64,000 nucleotides of DNA from assembly GCF_947172395.1 (NCBI RefSeq), contig NC_069099.1, positions 15,257,740 through 15,321,739 on the forward strand. The letters are read 5' to 3'. The stretch comes from Bicyclus anynana. Lineage: Eukaryota; Arthropoda; Insecta; Lepidoptera; Nymphalidae. This document shows, piece by piece, positions 20,560-31,928 of this stretch. Position numbers and translations under genes: made by a program. The notes under the pieces are model-generated. The model had not been told where the DNA came from. It saw only the letters and a list, made by a program, of their open reading frames with translations, and ran no database searches. The number at the start of each line of letters is the position of its first letter. The first letter of the stretch is position 1.

Positions 20560-21350
20560 CTATTTCAGTAAGAAATGACCAAAAAAAATTCAAGACCTCT
20601 TATCAAAATAAATTTTAAATCAATAATTTATTCGTATCAAGAGCTTCATAGAGCAAGGTTAAAAAGTTCAGTTTTCACTAATAATTGCAATCCAATTTGC
20701 TTAATTAACTATATCTAGTACATTCAACTTTGTATTCAGAACTTCCTAAGTTGATTACTACAACACGACCGTATCCAAAGTTTCTCGTGTTCGTAATACA
20801 ATTAGTGCGACGATTTCAATCGCGTACAGCAAAAGTTATTGTTGGTTATGAGGGTACTTGGATTGTGCGAAGGGAAATAAAGGGCCTAGTAGAATATCAT
20901 CATTAACAGCCTATTTTAACGGCCTACATTTATTGGCGGGCCTAGGGTGATAATTATTGACTTAAATAAATATAAAATCAATTGGGCCCACTTCTCAGAA
21001 TGATACAGAAATGAAATAATCTTTTTACCATAAAAAAATATTATTATAAAAACAAAAACCCGACTGATTGACTGACCCGAATATAAAATCCTAAACTGAA
21101 TGTAATGTTTTGCACATTGACTAATTCGATGCTCGTGTTTTAAACTCTTTTACAGGGCATAATAAAACTGTATTCCACTATCCGGCGAACGTCAACATGG
21201 CCACGTATTTGTCACGTGTTACATCCGGCATCTTAGAATGGAGAATGTTTACTATTTTCAAATGTTAGATTTTTGTATTCTCCGTTGAAAATAAAAAAAA
21301 TGTCGTGAAAGAATTATTTTGATACGTTAATTAGTTCTCAAGATTAGAAT
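20560..21350. other. Unassigned sequence
   Basis: No supported gene or repeat family, apart from a short AAAACCCGACTGATTGACTG stretch near 21055 that resembles a repeat end seen at 25585. Confidence 0.3.
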
Positions 21351-21386
21351 TTTAAAGTATGCGCGCGGCGACAGCCCGAGTTTAAT

Positions 21387-21588
21387 GTGCGTGACGTCAT
21401 CGTACAACACTTGCACGGCTCGTTCAGGCAATTTCGTACTTCTCTCTTAGCTACTGGCAAACTAATATAACAATAAACAATAGCATTAATCAAAGAGTAA
21501 ATTAATATATGGGCCATTAGTTAGTAAATACGAAATTTCCTGAACGGGCCGGGCAAGTGTTGTACGATGACGTCACGTGCAATATCGC
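21387..21588. repeat. Foldback MITE
   Basis: The arm at 21387-21440 (TGACGTCATCGTACAACACTT, CAGGCAATTTCGTA) is an imperfect inverted copy of 21531-21588 (GAAATTTCCTGAACGGGCC, AAGTGTTGTACGATGACGTCA). The spacer is about 90 bp. Each arm carries a palindromic TGACGTCA core, which also happens to be a CRE-type site. Confidence 0.65.
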
Positions 21589-22022
21589 GACTGTTAGCGG
21601 AAGTCGATATTTTTTGCGAACTTTGAATGCATGTAAAATCATAACTATTTGGTATTTTTAAATAAAACAAAAACTAGTATATTTGTATATATAAAAGCTC
21701 TAATGTAACAAAGCTCTAATGTAACAAAGTTTCAAGTGATTTTGCATACCTAGTAACATTCGCCATTCTAATATCATTTAGTATGAACATCCATATACTG
21801 TTTGTTTACCTAATAGTCTATGACAGATTTCTACAGTCTGTACAGAATGCGCGCAAGATAAGTCTGCGCGCGACTGGCGCTATTACGTTGCCAGCGTTAG
21901 TGTTCCTTTTTACCCGCCTAGAGATAGATAGAGATAGACGACAAGATGGCGGCACTTTTGATTAATACCGATTTAGGCCACGCGGAAACTTATCGTGCGC
22001 GCACTCTACCCGTATACTACTC

Positions 22023-22085
22023 TGACTCGAGCTGGGATCGAACCCAGGACCTTTGTTTAGCCAACTGCGCCAGAGAGGTCGTCTG
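22023..22085 (-). repeat. tRNA-like SINE head remnant
   Basis: The reverse complement reads GACCTCTCTGGCGCAGTTGGC (A-box) and CTGGGTTCGATCCCAGC (B-box). No SINE body was recognised next to it. The cloverleaf is incomplete, so it is not called as a tRNA gene. Confidence 0.5.
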
Positions 22086-22342
22086 AAACAGAACCGTAAT
22101 TAGTTTTCCCGATTCCAATAAAGGCATCATATATTTGCAAATATTTCAAAAACAAAACACATTAGAAACAGGTGGCTGGAAACGGAACTGTCTAAAACTG
22201 AACGCCGACGTCACGTCCGCTGAATAAAAACTAACTTTTTGCGACGAAATGGAGATAATACTGTTGTTTTGTACATCAGTATAAAAAATATTTATTCATT
22301 TTGTTTGGAACTAGCATTATTTTTGTTATTCGATAACGTTTT

Positions 22343-22564
22343 TTGGCTGGTGGGAGGCTTCGGCCGTGGCTAGTTACCACCCTACCGGCAAAGACGTACC
22401 GCCAAGCGATTTAGCGTTCCGGTACGATGCCTTGTAGAAACCGAAAGGGGTGTGGATTTTCATCCTCCTCCTAACAAGTTAGCCCGCTTCCATCTTAGAC
22501 TGCATCATCACTTACCATCAGGTGAGATTGTAGTCAAGGGCTAACTTGTAAAGAATAAAAAAAA
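22343..22564 (+). mobile_element. SINE family 1, headless copy
   Basis: A body from GGCTGGTGGGAGGCTTCGG to GGGCTAACTTGTAAAGAATA with an A-rich end. Uses the intact forms ACGTACCGCCAAGCGATTT and CATCAGGTGAGATTGTAGTC. Confidence 0.85.
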
Positions 22565-22635
22565 ACGTTTAACACTCTTGTTGATTTAATTGCGATCTCT
22601 TTTTATGATGAATCTATAATTGCAGATAACTAACG

Positions 22636-22745
22636 GATCCCCGTGGTTTTACCCACGTAGTATCCCCTTCTATAAAAATACAGGGACATAATATAGTCTA
22701 TGTTACTTGCTGATTATGTAGCCTTTCATTGGTGAAAGAATTTTA
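22636..22745 (-). mobile_element. Helitron fragment
   Basis: CGTGGTTTTACCCACG marks the terminal hairpin, and CATTGGTGAAAGAATTTTA the inner block. The 5' half is missing. Confidence 0.55.
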
Positions 22746-22936
22746 AATTTAAATTTTATTTTTTTATAAAATGTTTACTTATAAAATTATTGTAAAGATG
22801 TAAATTTTAAATGGTGAAATTGTCATTTGAATCATTAAATACTTAATAAATATATTTGCATGCCAAATTGGCAAGATACAATTACCATCTACATCTACCG
22901 ACCACCTGTATATATAATGCATGTATCTGCAAATAA

Positions 22937-22958
22937 ATAAATTGATTGATTGATTGAT
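22937..22958 (+). repeat. (ATTG)n microsatellite
   Basis: Four to five ATTG units, preceded by AAATAAATAAA. Possibly the end of an old LINE or SINE. Confidence 0.7.
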
Positions 22959-23235
22959 TCAAACCTAGTCTAATACATTCGGAGTCTCTTTATTACTAAC
23001 AAAAGAAATATTTCCTCTAAAGGTGCTGACAGACTTGATCATTCCCTTGTAATGAGTATTCGTGCGAATGTTGTAGTATTCGTCGTGTTACATCACAGAG
23101 AAATACGAGAACATTTTAGCGTTTTATCGAGTGTTCTGGCGAGCATTCTAGCGAGCAGATTTGCTTGGTGCTTTTGTCCTGAGTCTTCTGTCATCGTTCT
23201 CCGCTTTCTTTATTCTAACATAACCTCCTTTAAAT

Positions 23236-23577
23236 GACGGCCTCCGTAGCGCAGTGGTATGCGCGGTGGATTTACAAGACAGAGGTTCTGGGTTCGATCC
23301 CCGGCTGGACCGATTGAGGTTTTCTTAATTGGTCCAGGTCTGGCTGGTGGGAAGCTTTGGCCGTGGCTAGTTACCCTACCGACAAAGACGTACTACCAAG
23401 CGTAAATCGCTTGGCGGTACGTCTTTGTCGACGTTCCGGTACGACGTCGTGTAGAAACCGTAAGGGGTGTGGATTTCATCATCCTCCTAACAAGATAGCC
23501 CGATTCCATCTTAGATCGCATCATCCCTTAACTTCAGGTGAGATTGTAGTCAAGGGCTAACTTGTAAATAATAAAAA
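23236..23577 (+). mobile_element. SINE family 1, full length
   Basis: The tRNA-like head GGCCTCCGTAGCGCAGTGG (A-box) with TGGGTTCGATCCCCGG (B-box) is followed by TTGGTCCAGGTCTGGCTGG, the body and an A-rich end. It differs from other copies by an inverted duplication in its middle (23381-23429). Confidence 0.88.
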
Positions 23578-23860
23578 ACAAACAATGAGTATAAATGCAG
23601 CCCACGCAACCGTCAAGTCTGACATCTTCATAAAGAATATCTTTGAATAGCATCAAATAGAGCGTTTGCTAGAATTCTCAAGATGTTCGTAGCAATATTT
23701 GGCTCTATGCTTGGCTCGGATCGTTGTTCATTTCGACAATATAAAAACGGCGAACGCTTGATGTTCTGTTACAAGTGAATGCTCAAGTCTATCAGTAGCT
23801 ACCTTAATGAAAAAATGTGAAATATTATTATCAATGGGCTTGTAAGTTATAGATTGTTTT

Positions 23861-24295
23861 ATAAAAAAATTGTGGACTTCTATTTTGACGCTACAGGAAA
23901 ACTTAATCACAAAATTCATGTTTTGAAGCAGAGTTCAGTAATTCTATTCTATTCTATTACCTTTTCCTGCAAAACTGGACTGCCATGTGAAAGGGGCCTT
24001 AGACCTTTGATACAGTCCTGTTCATTATGTTATTGTTGTTTTTCTCTTTAAACGGAGCATAAATATTAAACGCTAAAAATACGTACCAGAAATTCATGGC
24101 GTTTCATAAAGGAAAACAATTTTTAACAATAAAAAAATCACTTTTTTACTTTTGAAAGTAAAGTCAAAAGAGAGTTCATTTTCATACAAAATTGCGTCCA
24201 GCGTCCAACCAATCACTGAACTCTGCTAAAAAATGATGAGTTTTGTGATATGTTTTCCTGTAGCGTCAAAATAGAAGTCTACACAAAGCTTTTAT
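23861..24295. repeat. Foldback element, ~435 bp
   Basis: The arm 23861-23943 (GACTTCTATTTTGACGCTAC, AGCAGAGTTCAGT) reappears inverted at 24211-24295 (ACTGAACTCTGCT, GTAGCGTCAAAATAGAAGTC). The internal ~270 bp has no open frame of note. Confidence 0.65.
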
Positions 24296-24394
24296 AAAGC
24301 TGATGAAACACAAGTCGACACAATATCACATATATAACTGTTCGCAAGGGTTCATACGGTGTACTTTCACGATTATATCAGCGGGTTCTTTAAA

Positions 24395-24680
24395 ACAATA
24401 GGAACGTGCTATGTGGGCCTTAAATGGAAATGGGCAGGCCCCATACAAAGAACATCAGACGATAGATGGTCCCAAATTATTACAAACTGGTACCCACGGG
24501 ACTCAAAACGCAAACGAGGTAGACCATTAAGAAGGTGGAGTGACGATATAGTCAGGGTTGCAGGTAAAACATGGCAACGAACAGCCAGAGACAGAATACA
24601 ATGGCTACAATTGTGTCCTTACAAAAAAGAACAATAAAATGAAAAATTAACATTACTAACATAATAAAAAAAAAATTAGA
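24395..24680 (+). mobile_element. RTE-type LINE 3' end, second family
   Basis: Codes for KWKWAGPIQRTSDDRW, then RGRPLRRWSDDIVRVAGKTW and RDRIQWLQL, the C-terminal signature of RTE polyproteins, and a stop. The sequence differs from the family at 18817. An A-rich tail follows. Confidence 0.8.
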
Positions 24681-24797
24681 TAATATCAACTAACCCACTA
24701 ACAATCTATAAAACTTGTAAACCTTAATAATAATTTTCAAAAAAAATGTCAGTAATTGTAAGGAAATAAAGCTATTTTTATTTTTTTTATTTATTTT

Positions 24798-25130
24798 GTG
24801 TGGGCCGGTGTGGTCCGGCGGCTGAACACCTGGCTCCCACTCCTCGTGTCCCGGGTTCCAGCACCGGTACCGATGACAGATCAGCTCTTTCCCCTTACGA
24901 TCTCGGGGGCGCCCGGACTGATACACTCAGGCCAAAACACCCTTCCCGAACGGGCCTCTAAGCCGAGGTCCGAGTCTCAGAGAAGACGCCCTTAGAGAGT
25001 CGTTCCGCCCGTTTACTCTGATTCTGCTTTCGGGCCCCATCAGGCGATGCTTGTGCGCTCGCCCAATCCTCCCGGTGACGTCGCTAAGGTCCCATAAGGA
25101 GCCTACGGCACTTACATGATTAGGAAAAAA
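24798..25130 (+). mobile_element. GC-rich SINE-like element with tRNA-type head
   Basis: The head GCCGGTGTGGTCCGGCGGC and, about 40 bases later, CCGGGTTCCAGCACCGG resemble pol III A and B boxes. The following ~250 bp is unusually GC-rich for this genome and has no copy in the window. Class uncertain. Confidence 0.5.
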
Positions 25131-25145
25131 AGTGCTATGAGAGGT

Positions 25146-25184
25146 TGATTGAGGAAGGAGTCGAGGAGACTCCTTCCTCAATCA
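25146..25184. repeat. Perfect 17-bp hairpin
   Basis: Stem TGATTGAGGAAGGAGTC, loop GAGGA, and an exact inverted copy. It lies about 15 bp beyond the GC-rich element. No T-run follows, so it is not called as a terminator. Confidence 0.8.
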
Positions 25185-25301
25185 TTGTGTAAGTCAACTC
25201 AAGTGAGTAATTAAGTTGTAAGATCTCGCGCCGGAGTGGACAGTGGTTGTTGTTCGATAGTTCGATGCGTGAGAGAGATACCGGTTATTATGGAATAAAA
25301 A

Positions 25302-25580
25302 AGCCGTGATAGCCCGGTGGATACGACCTCTGCCTCCGATTCCGGAGGGAGTGAGTTCGAATCCGGGGCATGCTCATCCAACTTTTCAATTGTGTGCATT
25401 ATAAGAAATTAAACATCACGTGTCTCAAACGGTGAAGGAAAACATCGTAAGGTAACCTGCATACCAGAGAATTTTCTTAATTCTACCAATCCGCATTGGA
25501 CCATTGAGTGTGGTTGCCTATCGGCCTAACCCCTCTGATTTTGAGAGGAGACTCGGGCTCAGCAATGAGCCGAATATAGG
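25302..25580 (+). mobile_element. SINE family 2 copy
   Basis: Head AGCCGTGATAGCCCGGTGG, then GATTCCGGAGGGAGT and GGGGCATGCTCATCCAAC. Part of the GTGTGTGAAGTCTG stretch is deleted and the TGATGA tail is replaced by the next repeat. Confidence 0.8.
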
Positions 25581-25900
25581 AAAAACCCCCGACTGTCATG
25601 AAATTATTAATTATACTCACGATCAAGTCTCTTTCAGTGCGTTTTCATTTGAGACCGCACTCGAGTATATTTGCAGACATTCGGTTTTTCTGCCCCACTT
25701 TCACCCCACACAACTTTCAAACGGCTCAACTGATTTTCATCAAACATGTCTAAGAACACTAGCACATAAGTCACCTTTAATACAAAAAAGCTACATTGAA
25801 ATCGCTTCATCCGTTCGGGAGTTATGATGCCACAGACAGAATGACAAACAGACATACATGTTAAACTTATAACACCCCTTTTTTCGGGTTGGGGTTAAAA
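25581..25900 (+). repeat. Dispersed repeat with ACCCCC ends
   Basis: Begins AAAAACCCCCGACTGTCATG and ends GGTTGGGGTTAAAAA, a loose inverted terminal pair. Inner landmarks are TTCAAACGGCTCAACTGATTT and TTAAACTTATAACACCCC. The end recurs inverted at 58914-58980. Confidence 0.5.
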
Positions 25901-26034
25901 AGTGCCCAACGCGGCTAGAGAACTTTTCACTTCTAAAATGCAAAATATATTTTGTTTCTACGAGTATTTGGGCTATATTTGAGTTAACATTGCATATAAA
26001 TGAAATCCACAGAAGGCAGTGCTTGTCAAACTAC

Positions 26035-26242
26035 TATTCATCATTATCATCATTATCAACCCATATCTGGCTCACTGTTAAACTCGAGTCTCCTGTCAGA
26101 ATGAAAGGAGTTATGCCAATAGTTAATTATTTCTTAAAATGCACATAACTGAAAAGTTGGAGGTGCATGCCCCGGACCGGATTCGAACCTACACCCTCCC
26201 TAATCAGAGGCAGAGGTCATATCCAGAGGGCTATCACAGCTC
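26035..26242 (-). mobile_element. SINE family 2, internally deleted
   Basis: Tail (ATCATTATCATC) at the left, head (AGCTGTGATAGCCC) at the right. About 100 bp between GTTATGCCAATAGT and TTAATTATTTCTTAAAATG is missing. Confidence 0.8.
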
Positions 26243-26624
26243 TTGTTACTATTATAAATGGAGAAATATTTATTCTTCCCACAAAGCTTCTTGCACGAGG
26301 CCGAGTATTCCCACCGGAGTACTAACGCCAGTCGGAAATTTAATTTAAAACATAACCAGCTTTTTAGCTCGCATTTTTCATTTGGAGGCACGCCTATCAT
26401 GGTGTGAAAAAAAATTTAATTAAGATTTACCTAGAATTTTATTCTGGATTTTTTATTGTCCTTTAGATAATTGGATGCGAAAAGTCTTCAGAATAAGACG
26501 AAAAAGCGGATTTGTATGACGACTAAGACGGAAAGAATCAAAGGATAAGCCTTACTATGTAATAGCGCCAGCGTATTGGGTACCTTGCCCAATGCCCATG
26601 GGTAAACATTTTTTTTTTTTAAGA

Positions 26625-26790
26625 ATATTTGCCATATTTTAAATATGACCAATATTCCCATTCCCCTCCAACTAGTCGGGAAAGACTGTATTAGGTGTGG
26701 GTACGTCAATAGACCAATGGGGCGGTGATTGAACCACCACCCCTTGGTGATGAGTCTGACGGCTCTTATTGTTAAGCTATTGAGACTATA
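26625..26790 (+). repeat. Unnamed repeat 'G', uninterrupted
   Basis: Reference copy for the split repeat at 2452-2945. Landmarks are AATATTTGCCATATTTTAAA, GACTGTATTAGGTGTGGGTA and GAACCACCACCCCTTGGTG. Confidence 0.5.
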
Positions 26791-26809
26791 ATTAGACGGT
26801 GTTTTTACT

Positions 26810-27086
26810 TATCATCGTCATCAACCCGCAATCGGCTTTCTGCTGAGCTGCACCACGCGGGCCCAATGCGGATTGACAGACTTCACACATGCAGAGAATT
26901 AAGAAATTTCTCTGGTATGCAGGTTTCCTCACGATGTTTTTCCTTCACCGTTTGAGACACGTGATATTTAATTACTTAAAATGCACACAACTGAAAAGTT
27001 GGAGGGGCATGCCCTGGATTGGATTCGAAGCCACACCCTCTGGAATCGGAGGTAGAGGTCACATCCACTGGGCTATCGCGGCTCTT
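26810..27086 (-). mobile_element. SINE family 2 copy
   Basis: Right-hand head AGAGCCGCGATAGCCCAGTGG on the minus strand, left-hand tail TTATCATCGTCATC. The segment with the GAATGAGAGG landmark is lost. Confidence 0.8.
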
Positions 27087-27350
27087 AATTATTAATTTAT
27101 ACTTATACCAGATACTAAACAGACAGAACAATAGCAAATGCCCGCGAATCCTCACACAAATCCTGTAAAACCAAGGATATTTACGCGATAAAAAATTGCC
27201 TATGTTCTATTTCAAAATTTCATTTGACCCCGCACCAAAATTATGTTTTTTAATTAACATTACTTTTAAGGTAAAAATAAATATCCATAAAAAAAAATGT
27301 CTATCTATCAACAGTTTTATAATATAGTATCTAACTATTTTGTTATAAAA

Positions 27351-27546
27351 CTAGCAGACACCACGCGGTTTCACCCGCGTAGTTCTTGTTCGCGATTTAA
27401 TACGGGAATAAAATATAGCCTGTAACACCCGGGGATAGTGTAGCTTCCCAACAGTGAAAGAATTTTTCAAATTGGTTTTGTAGCTTCGGAAATTATTCAA
27501 TACAAACAAACAATGAACTCTTTCCTCTTTAAAATATTAGTATAGA
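27351..27546 (-). mobile_element. Helitron
   Basis: Bounded by CTAG at 27351 and GA at 27545 on the plus strand (TC...CTAG on minus). Terminal hairpin GCGGTTTCACCCGC, short CAAACAAACAA tract. It lies 7 bp from a LINE fragment. Confidence 0.75.
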
Positions 27547-27553
27547 ATATTGT

Positions 27554-27968
27554 ATATTGATGGTCCAAGCATATAACCCACCTGATGATATACGGAAAAC
27601 AATACCCTACAAAAAGGTTTGGATGTACTTTAAGCAATGTGTTAAAAAAAATTTACCTAGTCGAGGTAACTATACAGTATTGATGAGTTCCTTAACGACA
27701 AAGGTGCTTGGAGGCCATTGGATCAGCTTCCACCTTCACACAGGAAGTAAAACTATAAGAAATTGTAATTGTTATCAATTGTAAATTATAATACTGTAAG
27801 ACTTTTTCATTTCAAAAGAGTTGAGTATTTTGCCGGTATCTTCTCAGCAAAACCTGCCTTCCGAACCGGTGGTAGAATCTTTACGAATAGTCAACTGACG
27901 TGTCGAAAGTGCTTGTAAACTGAGCCTACTTGAAATAAGTGAAATTTGAATTTGAATTTTTGAAAAGT
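27554..27968 (+). mobile_element. LINE 3' end (second CR1/Jockey-like family)
   Basis: Codes in broken frames for KQCVKKNLPSRG, then a KDAW-type stretch, and a stop after CACAGGAAGTAA. The 3' UTR has GATACCGGCAAGAA-type and ACTGACGTGTCGAAAGTGC landmarks and ends in TTGAATTTGAATTTTTG repeats. Copies on the minus strand lie at 38584, 44505 and 45597. This family differs from the one at 7711. Confidence 0.75.
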
Positions 27969-28360
27969 ATAATTCCTAAATAGTAAAACAAGAAATAAGA
28001 GATGAAACATAAAAATGATATCATAGTAAGACCATCTTTTTGCTCAGAAAGACCTGTTTTTCATTATTTTTAGGTTGTAAGCTTAGCTGTCGCGAGCCCG
28101 CTGAAATTTGTCCCCTTTGGATTAAACTGCGCAAAAGGGATTACATGATAACGTTTTTTATGCTCAGCTCTAAAGCAGAGCTATTTTTCCGTTTATTTGA
28201 AGTTATTAGACTTTCGTCATTAACATTAACTTTGTTGGTTAACGTAAATGTCTTGTTAGATAAGTGGCGTGCTTGCGTTGGCGTACACGTGCCGTTAGGA
28301 ATCGTGTGTTCGGTGTTAGAGCCAATTTTTTTTTTATTTTTTGACGTCCACTGCATAGGG

Positions 28361-28532
28361 CCTAGTGGCAGTTTGATACTGTGACGATCGCGTTAACGTA
28401 AACGTGAATTTTTAAGGAATTGAAACAGCGCCATCTATTGGCACTACTGCACAACTGTTTCAATTCCATATAAATTCGCGTTTACGTTAACGCGATAGAA
28501 ACAGTATGAAAATATTGACAACTCCCACTAGG
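28361..28532. mobile_element. MITE 'M2', 172 bp
   Basis: Long terminal inverted repeats start CCTAGTGG.AG and include GCGTTAACGTAAACG (28390-28404 against 28479-28495). An inner inverted pair GGAATTGAAACAG/CTGTTTCAATTCC lets almost the whole element fold back. A longer relative is at 57456. Confidence 0.75.
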
Positions 28533-28539
28533 CACACAA

Positions 28540-30690
28540 GACTGCCATAATTAAAAAATAACTGTTCAATATTGCATCAGGGATATTTTTGTAAAAAACA
28601 GACAGACATTAAAATGTGCGCGAGTGAGATTATAGAGGGTTCCGTTTTTGTACTGCTTACGTTCGTAACTCTAAAAAAAGATCATAGTACGGCGTCAAAT
28701 AACTATAGCCGAGTCGACAATTAGTAAACGGGCGGTGACACGATACGGTTAAGATCTCTTTCCGTGTAGGTACTAGTTTAAGTGTGCGGTAACCTTTATT
28801 TTTAACCTGTCTGGAAGTCACAGACGGGATTTTTAGTAAGCTATATCCCATAGGAAAGAAGTTACAAGAAAGAGCTAGTAATAGAAAGTAGAACAGTTGT
28901 GAATAGTTTCTACAATTTTAAAACTCGAGATACGTTTTTATGCAATTCTGTGAACTTGACTTTTTCAACTCCACAGCAGCCTTCAGCAATTCACTCTTTA
29001 TTTTATATTCACACTCCGTTAAAAATATATAATGGAGTGATTTATGGAATGAATAGCATCTGTTTTAAATATTAAATTTTCAGTCTTCTAAAAAATGTTT
29101 CCAGTAGCGCTATTTTTATGATATTCTTTTTATTAACATTTAGTTGGACGGTTATTTAATTTTCATGATAAAAATGAATAAACGTCTATGAAAATCAAAT
29201 TGTGTTTTTGGATTGAAGTGTTTAATAGTCAATTACCTTATGATTTAAGTATATTAGACTTTGATATACCCTATTTGTTATGTTCATTCGTTTCAATAGT
29301 ATCTAGTAGAGGTTTTCGTTTCAGAGCCTTTTTGACATGAGATTAACAGCAGAGAGTCAAATTCACATTATTTTTTTTAGCGTATTCCATTTGAAAGGTG
29401 ACTGTGAACCATAAAAATAATGTGAAACATATTTTTAAAAATACCCACACTTGACATGGCTTTAATTATTCATGTATTTATGCTAATGTATTCCAACCTC
29501 GACACTTTTCAGCGCTGTCATCAAAGGTTAAGACAGGGCCGGAATTATCTCCGGAACACGAGTGTCGCGGATTACCTTTGGAGCTCTGATTACCGACGAT
29601 TACCGCTGATTACCGCTCGTTTTATGCGCTAAGCGGAAATCGTGACATTGCTACATTAAATTTTGGGGAGCTAGTTCATGAACGACGAGCGATTTACGTA
29701 TTACTCTTGTTGCTTCATCTAAAATTTAATAGTGGACGTAGATGTTTTTTGGGTGTCTTGTGGTCTTATTATTAATCTAAGACAAGGGGTGCTATTCTGT
29801 AATTGTATTTTTAAAAATTGACAGTGTAAGTCTAGAATTAGTCTCTATCTCTTTCTTTCTTACACGATACTATATAATGAGAAAGAGCTTCGCATTTAAA
29901 CTGCCGAGTTTCAAAAATATCTTTACTGATTAGTGTCACAGGTAACAAATGATACACACAGCATATTATAATAAAAACATTGATTTTCTTGTTTTATTTA
30001 TATTATATTCACGAAATAATTTTGGAACTACTTACTAAAACATCCCAGTGCTATAAAAAATGTAAACTACGTAAATAATATATTAAATTCTTCGTAAAAA
30101 ACTAATTACATTTCAGTCGAGAGCGGCGGCGTAGGGGGGCTATCATGGCATGATAATGTCATGCCGTTTGCCGTCGTGCCAAATGATAATTTTACGTGAA
30201 AATTATAATGATAATAATATTATTGATATCAACCGCCTGGCGCTTATGACTTGGGACGGTCCGCTGGGTAATGGGTAAATCCCATTTAATTCCTCACAAA
30301 CCGCGGTCGAGATTCTTTTGATAATAATTTAAAATATTCCAAGCTGATAGTGAGGTCTAAATTAACGGATTTCACAAAAGTCACGAGACAATTACGTGGG
30401 GATGAAAAAAGTTGGCAATATTTGAAATTAAATTACTGCTCTCCGACTCTCCCTGGAGAATTCTAAGTTCTTCGGTTCCAAATTTAATGAGGTTAGTATT
30501 TTTTTAATGCGCTTGTAGAGAATTTAGTATTAGGCACTAACTTTTGTTTGAGCTTGCTGAAGCAAACGTTCGTTAATGACTACTCGTTAATTACGCCCAC
30601 TAGTATGTATTACAAGTATTTTGATTAGTAGGTAATTATAACTGACTGTGACGTCACCCGGATCTCAGCTCAAAATCAGCGCTGGGCATT
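28540..30690. other. Unassigned sequence
   Basis: About 2.1 kb with no recognised family shared in the window. No open frame long enough to support a gene, and no exon with matching splice sites and family resemblance. Confidence 0.35.
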
Positions 30691-30699
30691 GCTTTTCTG

Positions 30700-30838
30700 C
30701 GATGAACGCCTAATGCTGAGCTGTAAACCCTTTTTGTTTATGATCGTTTACATCACAGATAGTCATATAATATCATATTGTACTGCTTGTGACACTAAAG
30801 ATGAATAAACTTATTTTCTTTCGTTCTTTCTAATAACT
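30700..30838 (+). repeat. LINE/SINE-like 3' end with TTTC-rich tail
   Basis: GCTGAGCTGTAAACCC, then GATGAATAAACTTATTTTCTTTC, also found at 35040-35180. The shared end suggests a retroelement 3' terminus. Confidence 0.45.
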
Positions 30839-30839
30839 T

Positions 30840-30889
30840 CGTTCACATTAAATTGAAAAAATCAATGTTTTTTGAATTTAATGTGAACG
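30840..30889. repeat. Inverted repeat, 15-bp arms
   Basis: CGTTCACATTAAATT and its exact inverse are separated by 20 bp made of A-run, TCAATG, T-run. Confidence 0.8.
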
Positions 30890-31139
30890 ATAAAAAGTAG
30901 CCATTTGAGCTCCAAGATTTAATTTATCTCTTTACCTTAGACCGATAACCTGTAGACTCGCAACACCTAACAACTTCCGACTCCAAACGTAAGCTACTTC
31001 TGTGACTACTCGATATGTGAGCGTAAGAGCTAAGCTGATTTCACGCACTGACATGCACACAAGCGTACTTATCGTAGCGCAGCGATGCGTCAAGGGCTCC
31101 CATTTCGGGGCACATTAAACGGCTTATTTCCATTTTAAC

Positions 31140-31213
31140 GACACACTACAGGCCCAGGGCTGCCTGTTTATTATAGAAGAGGGGATATGGAGCTGAGACC
31201 CACCACGTTGCTC
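31140..31213 (+). repeat. SINE-D fragment
   Basis: GAAGAGGGGATATGGAGC, then GAGACCCACCACGTTGCT, shared with pieces at 16860, 17085, 35206, 47825, 56150 and 59035. Confidence 0.55.
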
Positions 31214-31216
31214 GAT

Positions 31217-31372
31217 AAAAAGTCTATATTGTGTTAATCCAGAGTAAAATATATTACCATTCCAAATTTCAACCAAATCGGTTCAGTAGTTGCAGCGTTA
31301 AAGAGTAACAAACATTCAAACATACATCCAAATATCCATACAAACTTTCGCGTTTATAATATTAGTAGGATT
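31217..31372 (-). mobile_element. Helitron subfamily B fragment
   Basis: Contains TTAATCCAGAGTAAAAT, CCAAATCGGTTCAGTAG and the end TTTATAATATTAGTAGGA. The CTAG end is missing. Confidence 0.65.
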
Positions 31373-31928
31373 TTTGTCAATCTAGCAGAAGGGTAATAAA
31401 CAATTTAAGACCATTTGATAAAAAGTGTCAACGAGCTAGCTATAAGACAATTAAACGCAAAAATCTTTTTTCAATCTGAATTTCACACGGACGACTTTCG
31501 CGAGTTATTAATATAAGTACATTGCTGTAGCTAACAAGCGTCTGCCGTAACCACTTTAAAGTTTGGTATTATTGGTGTATGACGTCATATACGCGAATAT
31601 AAAATTTTTAAATTGGAATACCTTTCGGTTGTGGAGCGATAAATACGATCGCTAGTTCGGCTTTGCGGCATAGAGCATATAGGAATAAAACCTTGCTCGT
31701 CCAATTACATATAAAAGAACTCATTGAATAGAATATCTATAGCTTTTTATTCAATAGGAAATATGCACGTTTTTATTCTTTGTTACATTTGTTAGTTTAC
31801 ATTGCTATGCAATAGCATTCGGTATTTTATGCCATAACAGATAAAATAATGAAAGATTCACAAGAGTAATTTCTAATTTAAAATCTGATGGACATGGTTG
31901 CCGGTGTACCTACATAGTTATAGGCACA

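Noticed and set aside
22023..22085. A tRNA gene on the minus strand
   Set aside because: A and B boxes are present but the acceptor and anticodon stems do not close; it fits a SINE head remnant better.
25504..25855. Genes at the junction of SINE 2 and the ACCCCC repeat
   Set aside because: The frames cross the boundary between two repeats, so they are not real coding units.
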